Below, piece by piece: positions 51,362-58,689 of a stretch of 64,000 nucleotides of DNA. Below the pieces are notes generated by a model. The model worked only from the letters and a program-made list of their open reading frames with translations, was not told the origin of the DNA and did not search any database. Location: contig NZ_JADMOL010000009.1 in NCBI RefSeq assembly GCF_015558675.1, positions 1 to 64,000 on the forward strand, written 5' to 3'. Numbering within the stretch: position 1 is the stretch's first letter; the number at the start of each line of letters is the position of its first letter. Position numbers and translations under genes: made by a program. The DNA comes from Paenibacillus sp. 1001270B_150601_E10 (lineage in GTDB: Bacteria; Bacillota; Bacilli; Paenibacillales; Paenibacillaceae).

Positions 51362-51672
51362 GCTTTTGGTCGGAGTGCGGAATAAAGCAGTATCATGAAA
51401 ACAAAGTTGATTTCGTTTATATTCTTGCGTGGGAGCGAATTAGCTGACTGGGCATGCAACCTGCAGGCGTGGGTTTTGTTTCTCGTGCGCCTAAAAGTTG
51501 CACAAAAGAAACATTATTGTATATATTGAAATTAAAGAGTGAGCCAAGTATGGGGCGCAAAGAACCTCAATTAGCCTTATATATCGGAAGTAGGTATGTT
51601 ATGGCATTAACGGCCAATTCATTTATGATTCAACTAGGTTAATTGTCGATAACATTACAGGAGGTGCGAAAC
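51362..51672. other. Intergenic region before the tiny ORF pair
   Basis: About 310 bases. A 62-codon frame (51454-51642) lacks a ribosome site. Two promoter-like pairs are visible: TTGCAC (51498-51503) with TATATT (51522-51527), and ATGGCA (51601-51606) with TATGAT (51624-51629). Confidence 0.45.
51601..51629 (+). promoter_or_regulatory. Possible promoter of the tiny ORF pair
   Basis: ATGGCA (51601-51606), 17-base spacer, TATGAT (51624-51629). Transcription would start near 51636 and run through both tiny ORFs to the hairpin at 51821. Confidence 0.45.
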
Positions 51673-51738
51673 ATGAAAAGATCGAGACGCTGGAAGGGGC
51701 CATTTAAACGATTAATCATGACGTTGATCTATTTTTAA
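51673..51738 (+). CDS. Candidate 21-residue cationic-hydrophobic peptide
   Basis: A 21-codon ORF with an excellent ribosome site (AGGAGGTG, 7 bases before ATG). The N-terminal half is strongly basic (MKRSRRWKGPFKR), and the C-terminal half is hydrophobic (LIMTLIYF). No family is recognised. The match to a start site is better than chance would usually give, and a terminator lies downstream, but an ORF this short remains uncertain. Possibilities include a membrane-active or toxin-like peptide, a leader or a signal. Confidence 0.45.
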   Translation: MKRSRRWKGPFKRLIMTLIYF

Positions 51739-51754
51739 GGTAAAGGAATTGCTT

Positions 51755-51817
51755 ATGAGAAGAACATTAATGGAGATACCCAATTTATGGTTAACCCAAC
51801 CAACCTCCCATATATAG
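51755..51817 (+). CDS. Candidate 20-residue peptide, second of pair
   Basis: A 20-codon ORF with AAAGGA 8 bases upstream of its ATG, starting 16 bases after the first tiny ORF. It begins MRRTLMEIPN and ends in a polar, Thr/Pro/Ser-containing stretch (TQPTSHI). It ends right before the hairpin at 51821, so the two could form a small bicistronic message. No similarity is recognised. Confidence 0.35.
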   Translation: MRRTLMEIPNLWLTQPTSHI

Positions 51818-51820
51818 AAG

Positions 51821-51869
51821 AAGCAGGCTGCGACCTTTGTGAATAAAGAGCGCTTCGCCTGCTTTATTT
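51821..51869 (+). terminator. Terminator after the tiny ORF pair
   Basis: AAGCAGGC/GCCTGCTT (51821-51828, 51857-51864) with an inner CTTT/AAAG stem and a TTATTTA tail. Confidence 0.7.
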
Positions 51870-52029
51870 ATGTTCTGGGCGATACCCATACAAGTTTATG
51901 CGACTTTTATAATATGCTCCGATGCTGTACAGGGATAAAGAGTGACGGCATTGCCCGCCTTGGTGGTAGGACAAGGCATATGGTACAATGTCGTTATGTG
52001 AAAATGGAATCCCGAACAGGAGTGGTGAC

Positions 52030-52764
52030 ATGAGTCGATATGCATTGCTGGCACTGGACATGGATGGTACGCTGCTGGATGATGAACAGCGTGTCAGTGA
52101 TGAGAATAGAGAGGCGATACAAGAAGCGCAGCGTGCAGGCGTGACAGTCATTCTGTCTACTGGACGAGGCTTTGTAAACGCGGTTCCGTATGCGGACGAA
52201 TTGGGACTAACGGGACCGATGGTTACGGTAAATGGAGGAGAAGTGTGGAAGACGCCTCATGACCTTCATGTCCGTCACTTGCTTGAGCGCAATCAGGTAC
52301 AGCGCATGTATGAGATCACGCGAAAATATGATACATGGTTCTGGGCATACTCCACAAAGGGTATCTATAATCGTGATAAGTGGACGGCTGTTATTGAAGA
52401 GGAAGATTGGCTGAAGTTCGGCTATTACAATGAAGATGATGATATTCGCGGCAAGATCTTAGATGAGCTTCACACCATCGGGGGTCTTGAATTGACGAAT
52501 TCTTCGCCCTATAATATCGAGATTAATCCATTAGGCATTCATAAGGCGACAGGCGTACAGACCGTATGTGACCTGCTTGGACTGAATATGAGCCAAGTGG
52601 TATCCGTTGGCGACAGTTTGAACGATCTGGCTGTTATTCAGCAGTCAGGGCTTGGTGCTGCAATGGGAAATGCGCAGGATAGGGTAAAAGAAGCAGCAAA
52701 TATTGTGGTAGCAACCAATAATGAGCATGGTGTGGCAGAGCTGATTCGCAAATACATTCTTTAG
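52030..52764 (+). CDS. Cof-type HAD-superfamily phosphatase
   Basis: A 244-residue HAD hydrolase of the Cof/YwpJ group. Motif I DMDGTLLDDEQRVS (nucleophile Asp) at the N-terminus, motif II in VTVILSTGRGF, Lys in HKATGVQTV and motif IV VSVGDSLNDLAVIQQS. Such enzymes dephosphorylate sugar phosphates or flavin phosphates; the substrate is unknown. ATG 52030 follows AGGAGTGGTG. Upstream of DUF456 and MurJ genes on the same strand. Confidence 0.9.
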   Translation: MSRYALLALDMDGTLLDDEQRVSDENREAIQEAQRAGVTVILSTGRGFVNAVPYADELGLTGPMVTVNGGEVWKTPHDLHVRHLLERNQVQRMYEITRKYDTWFWAYSTKGIYNRDKWTAVIEEEDWLKFGYYNEDDDIRGKILDELHTIGGLELTNSSPYNIEINPLGIHKATGVQTVCDLLGLNMSQVVSVGDSLNDLAVIQQSGLGAAMGNAQDRVKEAANIVVATNNEHGVAELIRKYIL

Positions 52765-52829
52765 GACAAGCAGCAGCTATAGGCGACAGCAGCAAGTGAC
52801 TTTCCATGCCGGGGGAGGATGGATAATCC

Positions 52830-53312
52830 GTGTTAACGGTATTAGGTTGGATCCTGATTATTGCTTTATTTGTTGTAGGTATGGGTGGCGCTGTTTTTCC
52901 CATTCTTCCCGGAGCGCTCGCGATTTACGGCGCCTACTTTGTATATGGCTTGTTTTTTAGCTTTGAACCGTTTGGATTTTGGTTCTGGAGCATACAGACG
53001 CTTATCGTAGTCGTGCTCTTTGTTGCGGATTATGCCGTCAGCGCATGGGGCGTCAAGCGTTACGGCGGATCAAGGGGTTCAGTGATTGGAAGTACGATCG
53101 GGGTTATTTTAGGCCCTTTTGTCATTCCGGCATTCGGACTCTTAATTGGTCCGTTCCTTGGCGCGATGCTTGGCGAGGTGATATCCGGCTCCACTATTGA
53201 ACGTTCCTTCAAGGCGGCGATCGGCGCGGTTGTCGGATTATTTACAAGCATGGTGACAAAGTTCATTCTGCAGCTTGTGATGATTGTGTTATTTGTTATA
53301 TGGATTCTATAA
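52830..53312 (+). CDS. DUF456 membrane protein
   Basis: A 160-residue protein with about four to five hydrophobic helices and many glycine zippers, in the DUF456 family (Bacillus YqgC-like): PILPGALAIYGAYFVYGLFF, DYAVSAWGVKRYGGSRGSVI, GVILGPFVIPAFGLLIGPFL. The function is unknown. It starts with GTG at 52830 behind GGGGGAGG, with long spacing. It lies between the HAD phosphatase and MurJ genes, probably in one transcription unit. Confidence 0.85.
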   Translation: MLTVLGWILIIALFVVGMGGAVFPILPGALAIYGAYFVYGLFFSFEPFGFWFWSIQTLIVVVLFVADYAVSAWGVKRYGGSRGSVIGSTIGVILGPFVIPAFGLLIGPFLGAMLGEVISGSTIERSFKAAIGAVVGLFTSMVTKFILQLVMIVLFVIWIL

Positions 53313-53364
53313 TCCACTTAGATGTTTTAGCCTGACGGGCTGAAGTGAAAGTAGGGGAAACATT

Positions 53365-54999
53365 TTGGCGAAGGAGTCATTTATTAAGGGAACGCTGATT
53401 ATTGCAGCTGCGACCCTGGTCACACGGTTTTTAGGGCTGTTTCAGCGGGTTCCACTCGAGCATATGCTTGGCGCGGTGGGGAATGCCGCATTTGCGACCT
53501 CGCAGAATGTATATTTGCTTATTTTGGCGGTAGCGACAGCAGGTATACCGAGTACTTTGAGTAAAATGGTATCTGAGCGCTATGCGCTGAATCAGGTGTA
53601 TGAAGCCGAGCGAATTTATCGTGCGGCGTTACTATTCGGATTAATATCGGGCTTTGTGGTCACCGTGCTTCTCGTACTGCTTGCGCCCGCTTATGGTGCC
53701 GTAAGCAAGCAGCCGGAAGCCGTGCTTGCGATTCGCTCCTTGGCTCCGGCTCTCTTGCTCTTCCCGATGCTTGCGATGATGCGCGGGTACACACAAGGGC
53801 GCAATATGATGCAGGCAAGCGGCGTCTCTCAGATTGTTGAGCAGATTCTGCGGGTTGTGACTGCCATTGGTCTTGCTTATGTATTGATGGCCACTGGACA
53901 AAATCAAGAGATCATCGCAGCAGGTGCTTCCTTTGGCGGCGTGCTTGGAAGTATTGGCGCATTCGCCGTTATGATCTATTACTTGCGCAAGCTTCGTCGA
54001 ATGGACCGAGAAGCGGGAGTTCGTGCGAGAAGAGAAGGCCGAGAACACTTAAAGACGAGCAAGATCTTTGCTTCTATTTTTACGCTATCGATTCCGATTG
54101 TGCTTGCGTCTCTTGCAGTGCCAGTAGTCAACTTTGTTGACTCCACGATTACCGTTCCGCTGCTCTCTCCGGAAGTTGGCGAAGAAACAGCCAAATATTT
54201 GTACGGTATTTTGGGCCAGCGTGCGCAATCCATTGCGGGTATTCCGCCTATTCTGGCCATTGCCCTTAGCACATCGTTGATTCCAATTATCTCCTCTGCT
54301 TATGCGAAGCGAGATATGGATCATCTCAAGCGTCAGATTTCTCTTGCAATGAGAATCTCAGTTCTAAGCGGCATGCCTATCGTGCTTGCCCTTAGTGTTA
54401 GTGCTTATTCCGTTAACGGACTTATTTTTAGTACATTGGACGGTGCCGGCATTATTGCCATGCTGACGCTCGGAACGATCTTCCAGATTACGATGATGAC
54501 GTCAAGTTCCATCCTGATTGGGCTTGGCAAGCCTGACATTGCGATGATCAGTGTGATATTGGGAATGATCATCAAGCTTGCAACGAGCTTCTTGTTTGCC
54601 CGTTTCTTTGGCATTTACGGTATTATCCTAGGAACAATGCTTAGCTTCCTGATCATCACTTACTTGAACCTAAGGGTGATGAAAAAAATCGTGCCTTTCG
54701 CCGTTATTGGCAAGCGCTGGCCGGGATTCATTCTTGCAACTGTGCTTGCAGGGGGCGTCGGCTACGGCATCGAATGGATTGGGGAATGGATTGCCAACCT
54801 GCCGGCTGTTCCGGACAAGATTGCCTTCTTCTTTACGGCAGGCATTGCAAGCTTGGTTGTCTTAATCGTTTTCTTGATGGGCCTTATTCTATTCCGTGTT
54901 ATTAGAGAGAACGAGATGGGAAGCTACCCTCGTATGGTACAAAAAGCGCTTCGTCCGTTTATGAGACTGCAACGTCAGCGGACAGGCTTAAGAGGCTAA
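53365..54999 (+). CDS. murJ: MurJ/YtgP-type lipid II flippase
   Basis: A 544-residue polytopic protein of the MOP superfamily with about 14 hydrophobic segments. Landmarks are TLVTRFLGLFQRVPLEHMLG, TAGIPSTLSKMVSERYALNQ, FPMLAMMRGYTQGRNMMQAS and a second half starting near SIPIVLASLAVPVVNFVDST. It resembles Bacillus YtgP (MurJ), which flips lipid II to the outside for peptidoglycan synthesis; the related SpoVB acts in sporulation and cannot be fully excluded. It begins with TTG at 53365 after AGGGGAAAC. Confidence 0.9.
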   Translation: MAKESFIKGTLIIAAATLVTRFLGLFQRVPLEHMLGAVGNAAFATSQNVYLLILAVATAGIPSTLSKMVSERYALNQVYEAERIYRAALLFGLISGFVVTVLLVLLAPAYGAVSKQPEAVLAIRSLAPALLLFPMLAMMRGYTQGRNMMQASGVSQIVEQILRVVTAIGLAYVLMATGQNQEIIAAGASFGGVLGSIGAFAVMIYYLRKLRRMDREAGVRARREGREHLKTSKIFASIFTLSIPIVLASLAVPVVNFVDSTITVPLLSPEVGEETAKYLYGILGQRAQSIAGIPPILAIALSTSLIPIISSAYAKRDMDHLKRQISLAMRISVLSGMPIVLALSVSAYSVNGLIFSTLDGAGIIAMLTLGTIFQITMMTSSSILIGLGKPDIAMISVILGMIIKLATSFLFARFFGIYGIILGTMLSFLIITYLNLRVMKKIVPFAVIGKRWPGFILATVLAGGVGYGIEWIGEWIANLPAVPDKIAFFFTAGIASLVVLIVFLMGLILFRVIRENEMGSYPRMVQKALRPFMRLQRQRTGLRG

Positions 55000-55021
55000 T
55001 GATCTTTTGAATTCACAATAT

Positions 55022-55086
55022 AGACCGCAATCATTCATGTAAGATTCTTTATGAATCGAGAAATGGGGTGTTGCGGTCTTTATTTT
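55022..55086. terminator. Terminator between murJ and DUF2515 genes
   Basis: AGACCGCAA/TTGCGGTCT (55022-55030, 55071-55079) with an inner ATTCAT/ATGAAT stem, then TTATTTT on the plus strand. It touches the 3' end of the convergent gene. Confidence 0.8.
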
Positions 55087-56345
55087 GTTTCGTGCTCTCT
55101 TTTAGCATCATTCCATGCATACAGTGATGTAAGCTCGTCCCACATTCTTTCGTGAAGGCTTGTCATATCGGAGGAAAGGGGAGCTGCGGGCTTATTTAGA
55201 TATTTCAATGCATCGTCATTTTGCAGCCAATCCTCTTGTTCGAGAGGCGCATGCCGTTCATCTTGATAGACCTCATTAAGCTTTGGACTATAAATGAGCA
55301 TGCTGCTGCATCCTGCCGAATGCCTGCGATCCGTAAAGCGATGCGGCCAGTAGTCTGCTCGTGAGCCGGTGTGAGGTGTTGATCTTGCAAAGCGCAGCGC
55401 TCCTTCAAGCACTTGCTCCGTATGGAACAATAGGGCATACAACTGCTTGCCGAATTCAATACGCTCGCTTAAATCTTGAAACTTCTCAAGCGCCAAGCCT
55501 ACTAGCGGGGTCGGAGCATGGAGCAAGGGTGAACTGATTGGAAATACAACTTGGTTCATCTGAAGCCATCCGTGTGCTTTAAAGTTGAAGTGATCGATGA
55601 CCTTTTGCTGATACTCGGGATGATGGACGACAGAGCCCTCGATCACATGCTGCTCGTTAATAATTAATGCGACGGACAGCAAAGGGCTATTGGGCTGAAC
55701 CCAGAACGAATCCCATATTGGCTTCATAAAGGCAGATACGCGGAATTGTGGAAGCAGGTGGAACAGGCTTCTTCCTAATCTGCGGCTCTCAGCATACAGC
55801 ATTAATTGCGGAAAAGCATCATGAAAGATCTTGGCATTGCAGCGCTCTAACAGCCTATAGCTCCAGTGACGATCTTCTCTGTTCATCACACTTTCGATGT
55901 AATCCCCTTTAAGATCGGTCATGTTCCAGCCGCCATTGCGAGAAACCATATGAGCAAGCAGGGCCCAATGCAATTCAGGATAACTCTCATAGATGCGGTA
56001 ATAAGCGGTCGTTCGAGTTAAATTGTTTTTGTTGAGATTCGTAACCGTACGTTCAATATGCTGGATGACCTGTCTTTCTTTACGCGACAAAGCGGAAGGT
56101 TCCAAAGTAATTGATTTACGGCAATTTATGGAACGCTGGCGCTCCTGTTCAATAACCGCTCGCTGTATATTTTCAGTGACATGCTCGGTTTGGAGATCGC
56201 TCCATTCCATTGTTGAGTGAGGCGCAAGCTTTAAGGAATGGCGCAGACCGCCTATTTTTTGCATGATGAGCTCTTTGCTGGTGCCAAGCAGCTGCTGAAT
56301 CAGCCGTACGAGAGAAGTCCACGGCGGTTGATTAGTCATATTCAT
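55080..56345 (-). CDS. DUF2515 protein (YppC-like)
   Basis: A 421-residue protein of the DUF2515 family, present in many Bacillales, function unknown. The family block HWALLAHMVSRNGGWNMTDL is clear, followed by a long helical region with many aromatic residues and IINEQHVIEGSVVHHPEYQQ. No membrane segment or signal peptide. The ATG at 56345 is behind AAGGAGTACC. Divergent from the thioredoxin-like gene. Confidence 0.87.
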   Translation of the reverse strand: MNMTNQPPWTSLVRLIQQLLGTSKELIMQKIGGLRHSLKLAPHSTMEWSDLQTEHVTENIQRAVIEQERQRSINCRKSITLEPSALSRKERQVIQHIERTVTNLNKNNLTRTTAYYRIYESYPELHWALLAHMVSRNGGWNMTDLKGDYIESVMNREDRHWSYRLLERCNAKIFHDAFPQLMLYAESRRLGRSLFHLLPQFRVSAFMKPIWDSFWVQPNSPLLSVALIINEQHVIEGSVVHHPEYQQKVIDHFNFKAHGWLQMNQVVFPISSPLLHAPTPLVGLALEKFQDLSERIEFGKQLYALLFHTEQVLEGALRFARSTPHTGSRADYWPHRFTDRRHSAGCSSMLIYSPKLNEVYQDERHAPLEQEDWLQNDDALKYLNKPAAPLSSDMTSLHERMWDELTSLYAWNDAKREHETK

Positions 56346-56447
56346 GTGGTACTCCTTCTTTACAACAAAGTGGGTATGCTGCTAGTATGCCCGTAATTCG
56401 CACATGCAGGCGCAGACGATAAATCCCATTTTCGAAAGTGTGATTTA

Positions 56448-56456
56448 TGTTATAAT
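56448..56456 (+). promoter_or_regulatory. Extended -10 promoter of the thioredoxin-like gene
   Basis: TGTTATAAT (56448-56456) fits TG-N-TATAAT, 27 bases before the ATG. The -35 region is weak. Confidence 0.55.
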
Positions 56457-56482
56457 AAACATCGTAGAAGGAGTGGTTAAAC

Positions 56483-56824
56483 ATGGAGAAGGTACAGACT
56501 TCAGAACGTTTTAATGAGATTATCGCAGGGCAAGGCAATACAGTAGCGATATTTAAGACCAGTTGGTGTTCAGACTGTCATTACATCGAGCCGTTCATGC
56601 CAGAGCTGGAAGAACGCTACAGTAATATTCAGTTTATTGAAGTAGATGCAGAGGCTCTTGTTGATATTGCTCAAGACTATCACATTATGGGCATTCCGAG
56701 CTTTGTAGCCTTCAAGGGTGGTAAGGAAACGATTCGTTTCGTGAATAAACTGCGCAAGACGAAGCCAGAGATTGAACAATTTTTAGATCGTTCCTTAGAG
56801 GTATCCCAAGCATTAGGCCATTAA
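56483..56824 (+). CDS. Thioredoxin-like protein
   Basis: A 113-residue thioredoxin-fold protein with the active-site motif WCSDCHYIEPFMPELEE (CSDC rather than CGPC) and the cis-Pro motif MGIPSFVAFKGGKE. It is cytoplasmic by sequence. The unusual CxxC suggests a redox role other than the general thioredoxin. A GAAGGAG site precedes the ATG. Own promoter-like element and terminator. Confidence 0.9.
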   Translation: MEKVQTSERFNEIIAGQGNTVAIFKTSWCSDCHYIEPFMPELEERYSNIQFIEVDAEALVDIAQDYHIMGIPSFVAFKGGKETIRFVNKLRKTKPEIEQFLDRSLEVSQALGH

Positions 56825-56865
56825 TCTGTGATGCTATTATGAAGATTATAGTTGTAAATACAGAC

Positions 56866-56901
56866 AGCTCTTATCCAGGCGAATGGGATGAGAGCTTTTT
56901 T
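56866..56901 (+). terminator. Terminator of the thioredoxin-like gene
   Basis: AGCTCTTATCC/GGATGAGAGCT (56866-56876, 56886-56896) followed by six Ts. Confidence 0.88.
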
Positions 56902-56967
56902 GTGCGCTAAATAAGCAAGTGGACATCAGGATGCTCATGGTTTCTGTTAAAAATGTCACAGAATATT

Positions 56968-56997
56968 CGAACAATCTACAACATTTTCCGTTATAAT
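56968..56997 (+). promoter_or_regulatory. Possible promoter of ctaA
   Basis: A perfect TATAAT (56992-56997) with CGAACA (56968-56973) at 18 bases, matching only three -35 positions. Transcription would start near 57004. Confidence 0.5.
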
Positions 56998-57065
56998 GAA
57001 ATTAATTGGAATGTTATGCCACTTTCGGCAGCGATCCAAACTGAATAATGGGTCAGGTGAAACGA

Positions 57066-58043
57066 GTGAAGACGAATCTAACGATCCAGATCAAAAGACT
57101 CGCTTACGCCGTATGTATAGGCATGTTCCTTGTCGTACTGAATGGGGCATTGGTGACGAAGACCGAATCTGGCTTAGGCTGCGGGAACGAATGGCCGCTT
57201 TGCAACGGCAAGTTCGTACCGGCTTATACGATAGAATCGATGGTGGAATATTCCCACCGGGCAGTGACCGGCATCGTAGGATTGATGGTGCTGGCTGTGT
57301 TCGTGTTGGTATGGCGCCATATGAAAAAGAAGCGGGATGCCTTTCTATATGCTTCTTCTATCTTGTTGTTTACCGTTGTTCAAGCGATTATGGGAGCGCT
57401 TGCTGTTGTGTATACGCAGAGTCCTCCTGTTATGGCACTGCACTTTGGCTTCTCCTTGCTTGCCTTTGCATCATCCTTCTTGCTGGCGGCTGCGATGCGA
57501 CGGTATGCGAAGGAGCAGGCAGACTCACCCCGCGTATATCCTAGAGCCGTAACGGATACCTATCGCTATAGTATCTGGCTGACACTTCTATATACCTATA
57601 TTGTGGTGTATGTTGGTGCTTTTGTTCGTCATACCGATTCATCAGGCGGTTGTATGGGGTGGCCGTTATGCAACGGTCAGGTCATTCCGGAACTATCTGG
57701 AGGGACGTTGATTGTATTTATGCATCGATTAGCAGCTTTGCTGCTGTTCATTTTAGTCGCATGGATTGCACACGTGGCTTATCATTCCTATAAGGATATC
57801 CCAGAGATTCGCTCGTGTGGAGTATGGACACTTGTGTTATGTGTGGGACAAGTATTAAGCGGGGCGCTTGTCGTATTTACGATTAGCAATGAGAACTGGC
57901 TGTTATTTACAAGCCTGCTCCATACCGTATTCATATGTGGGCAATTCAGTGTTCTCTGCCATATGAGCATTCGTGCATGGCAGCTGCGAGAGGATCCAAA
58001 CAGAGTTGCTGGACATTCAGACAAACGCGAAACGGCAGTATAA
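57066..58043 (+). CDS. ctaA: Haem A synthase
   Basis: A 325-residue membrane protein with eight hydrophobic helices that oxidises haem O to haem A. The first extracytoplasmic loop carries the paired cysteines GLGCGNEWPLCNGKF, repeated in the second half (GGCMGWPLCNGQV); conserved histidines occur in VEYSHRAVTG, ALHFGFS, MHRLAALL and LLHTVF. GTG 57066 lies behind AGGTGAAACGA; ATG 57048 has no site. In many Bacillales ctaA and ctaB are adjacent; here ctaB is 15 kb away. Confidence 0.93.
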   Translation: MKTNLTIQIKRLAYAVCIGMFLVVLNGALVTKTESGLGCGNEWPLCNGKFVPAYTIESMVEYSHRAVTGIVGLMVLAVFVLVWRHMKKKRDAFLYASSILLFTVVQAIMGALAVVYTQSPPVMALHFGFSLLAFASSFLLAAAMRRYAKEQADSPRVYPRAVTDTYRYSIWLTLLYTYIVVYVGAFVRHTDSSGGCMGWPLCNGQVIPELSGGTLIVFMHRLAALLLFILVAWIAHVAYHSYKDIPEIRSCGVWTLVLCVGQVLSGALVVFTISNENWLLFTSLLHTVFICGQFSVLCHMSIRAWQLREDPNRVAGHSDKRETAV

Positions 58044-58052
58044 CGTATATAC

Positions 58053-58106
58053 AAAAGCAGACCTTGATCATCACCCGGTTGGATGAGCATTCAGGGTCTG
58101 CTTTTT
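58053..58106. terminator. Terminator of ctaA
   Basis: A 15-bp stem AAAAGCAGACCTTGA/TCAGGGTCTGCTTTT (58053-58067, 58091-58105) with a T run; the A-rich left arm may terminate the convergent small gene too. Confidence 0.9.
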
Positions 58107-58188
58107 GATTTGCCTAGACGATGGAGATTTATTGTGGCATAAGCGGCTGCCATTTGTGTTGTTATTTGTTTATTCACGACCTTTGGGT

Positions 58189-58368
58189 TCATGCCCCTTT
58201 AGGCTGCTGTTCTTGCTCGGATTCATTTCCTTCGCCGAGGAATACAACGGCGCATGCAGCCTTAGCGGCTTCCAGCCAGCGAGCATTCCAGCGAGTTTGT
58301 ACGGTTTGGCTTGCTTTTCCTTTTCTGATTTGATTGTCTTTCGTTTGGTTAACATGATTTGTTTTCAT
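58189..58368 (-). CDS. Unrecognised 59-residue protein
   Basis: A 59-codon ORF on the minus strand with GGAGGA 8 bases before ATG. The product is polar and basic at the start (MKTNHVNQTKDNQIRKGKAS), has a short amphipathic or hydrophobic centre (WLEAAKAACAVVFLGEG), and ends in Glu/Gln-rich residues. It is not related to anything I recognise. The good ribosome site and lack of overlap with other genes support it. Convergent with ctaA, sharing its terminator. Confidence 0.55.
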   Translation of the reverse strand: MKTNHVNQTKDNQIRKGKASQTVQTRWNARWLEAAKAACAVVFLGEGNESEQEQQPKGA

Positions 58369-58689
58369 TGGACGTTCCTCCTTTTATTTTCTTGCTGCCG
58401 CTTGATAACTTTATTGTAAAGGATATAGGAACGGATAAGCCATGTTTTGAGCTTACGGGAACCTTACAATGTCGTCATGTCGTATTTACGGATATTGTGA
58501 CATTTCCACATGTTCCGATGCTTGGGATTACATGCGAAAACGATTATACTTAAGACTATGAGTAATGTGTACCAATGTATGTTTCCCGAATGGAAATGTA
58601 AAGGTTGAAGAAGCTAATAACCATGCTTGAAGCTGCAATTATTCATGCAGCATACATAGTCAGCATCGTTTTGTCTAAGGAGGACCATA
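58369..58689. other. Divergent intergenic region before ubiD-like gene
   Basis: About 320 bases without a gene; it holds the promoter at 58522-58550 and a leader of about 130 bases in which no named RNA element was recognised. Confidence 0.45.
58522..58550 (+). promoter_or_regulatory. Sigma-A promoter of the ubiD-like operon
   Basis: TTGGGA (58522-58527), 17-base spacer, TATACT (58545-58550). Confidence 0.68.

Noticed and set aside
51454-51642. 62-codon plus-strand frame before the tiny ORF pair
   Set aside because: No Shine-Dalgarno site at any start and two promoter-like elements lie within it.
58105-58419. 104-codon plus-strand frame rich in Cys, Leu and Phe, and a 61-codon minus frame
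   Set aside because: Shadows of the 59-residue minus-strand ORF at 58189-58368, which alone has a good ribosome site.
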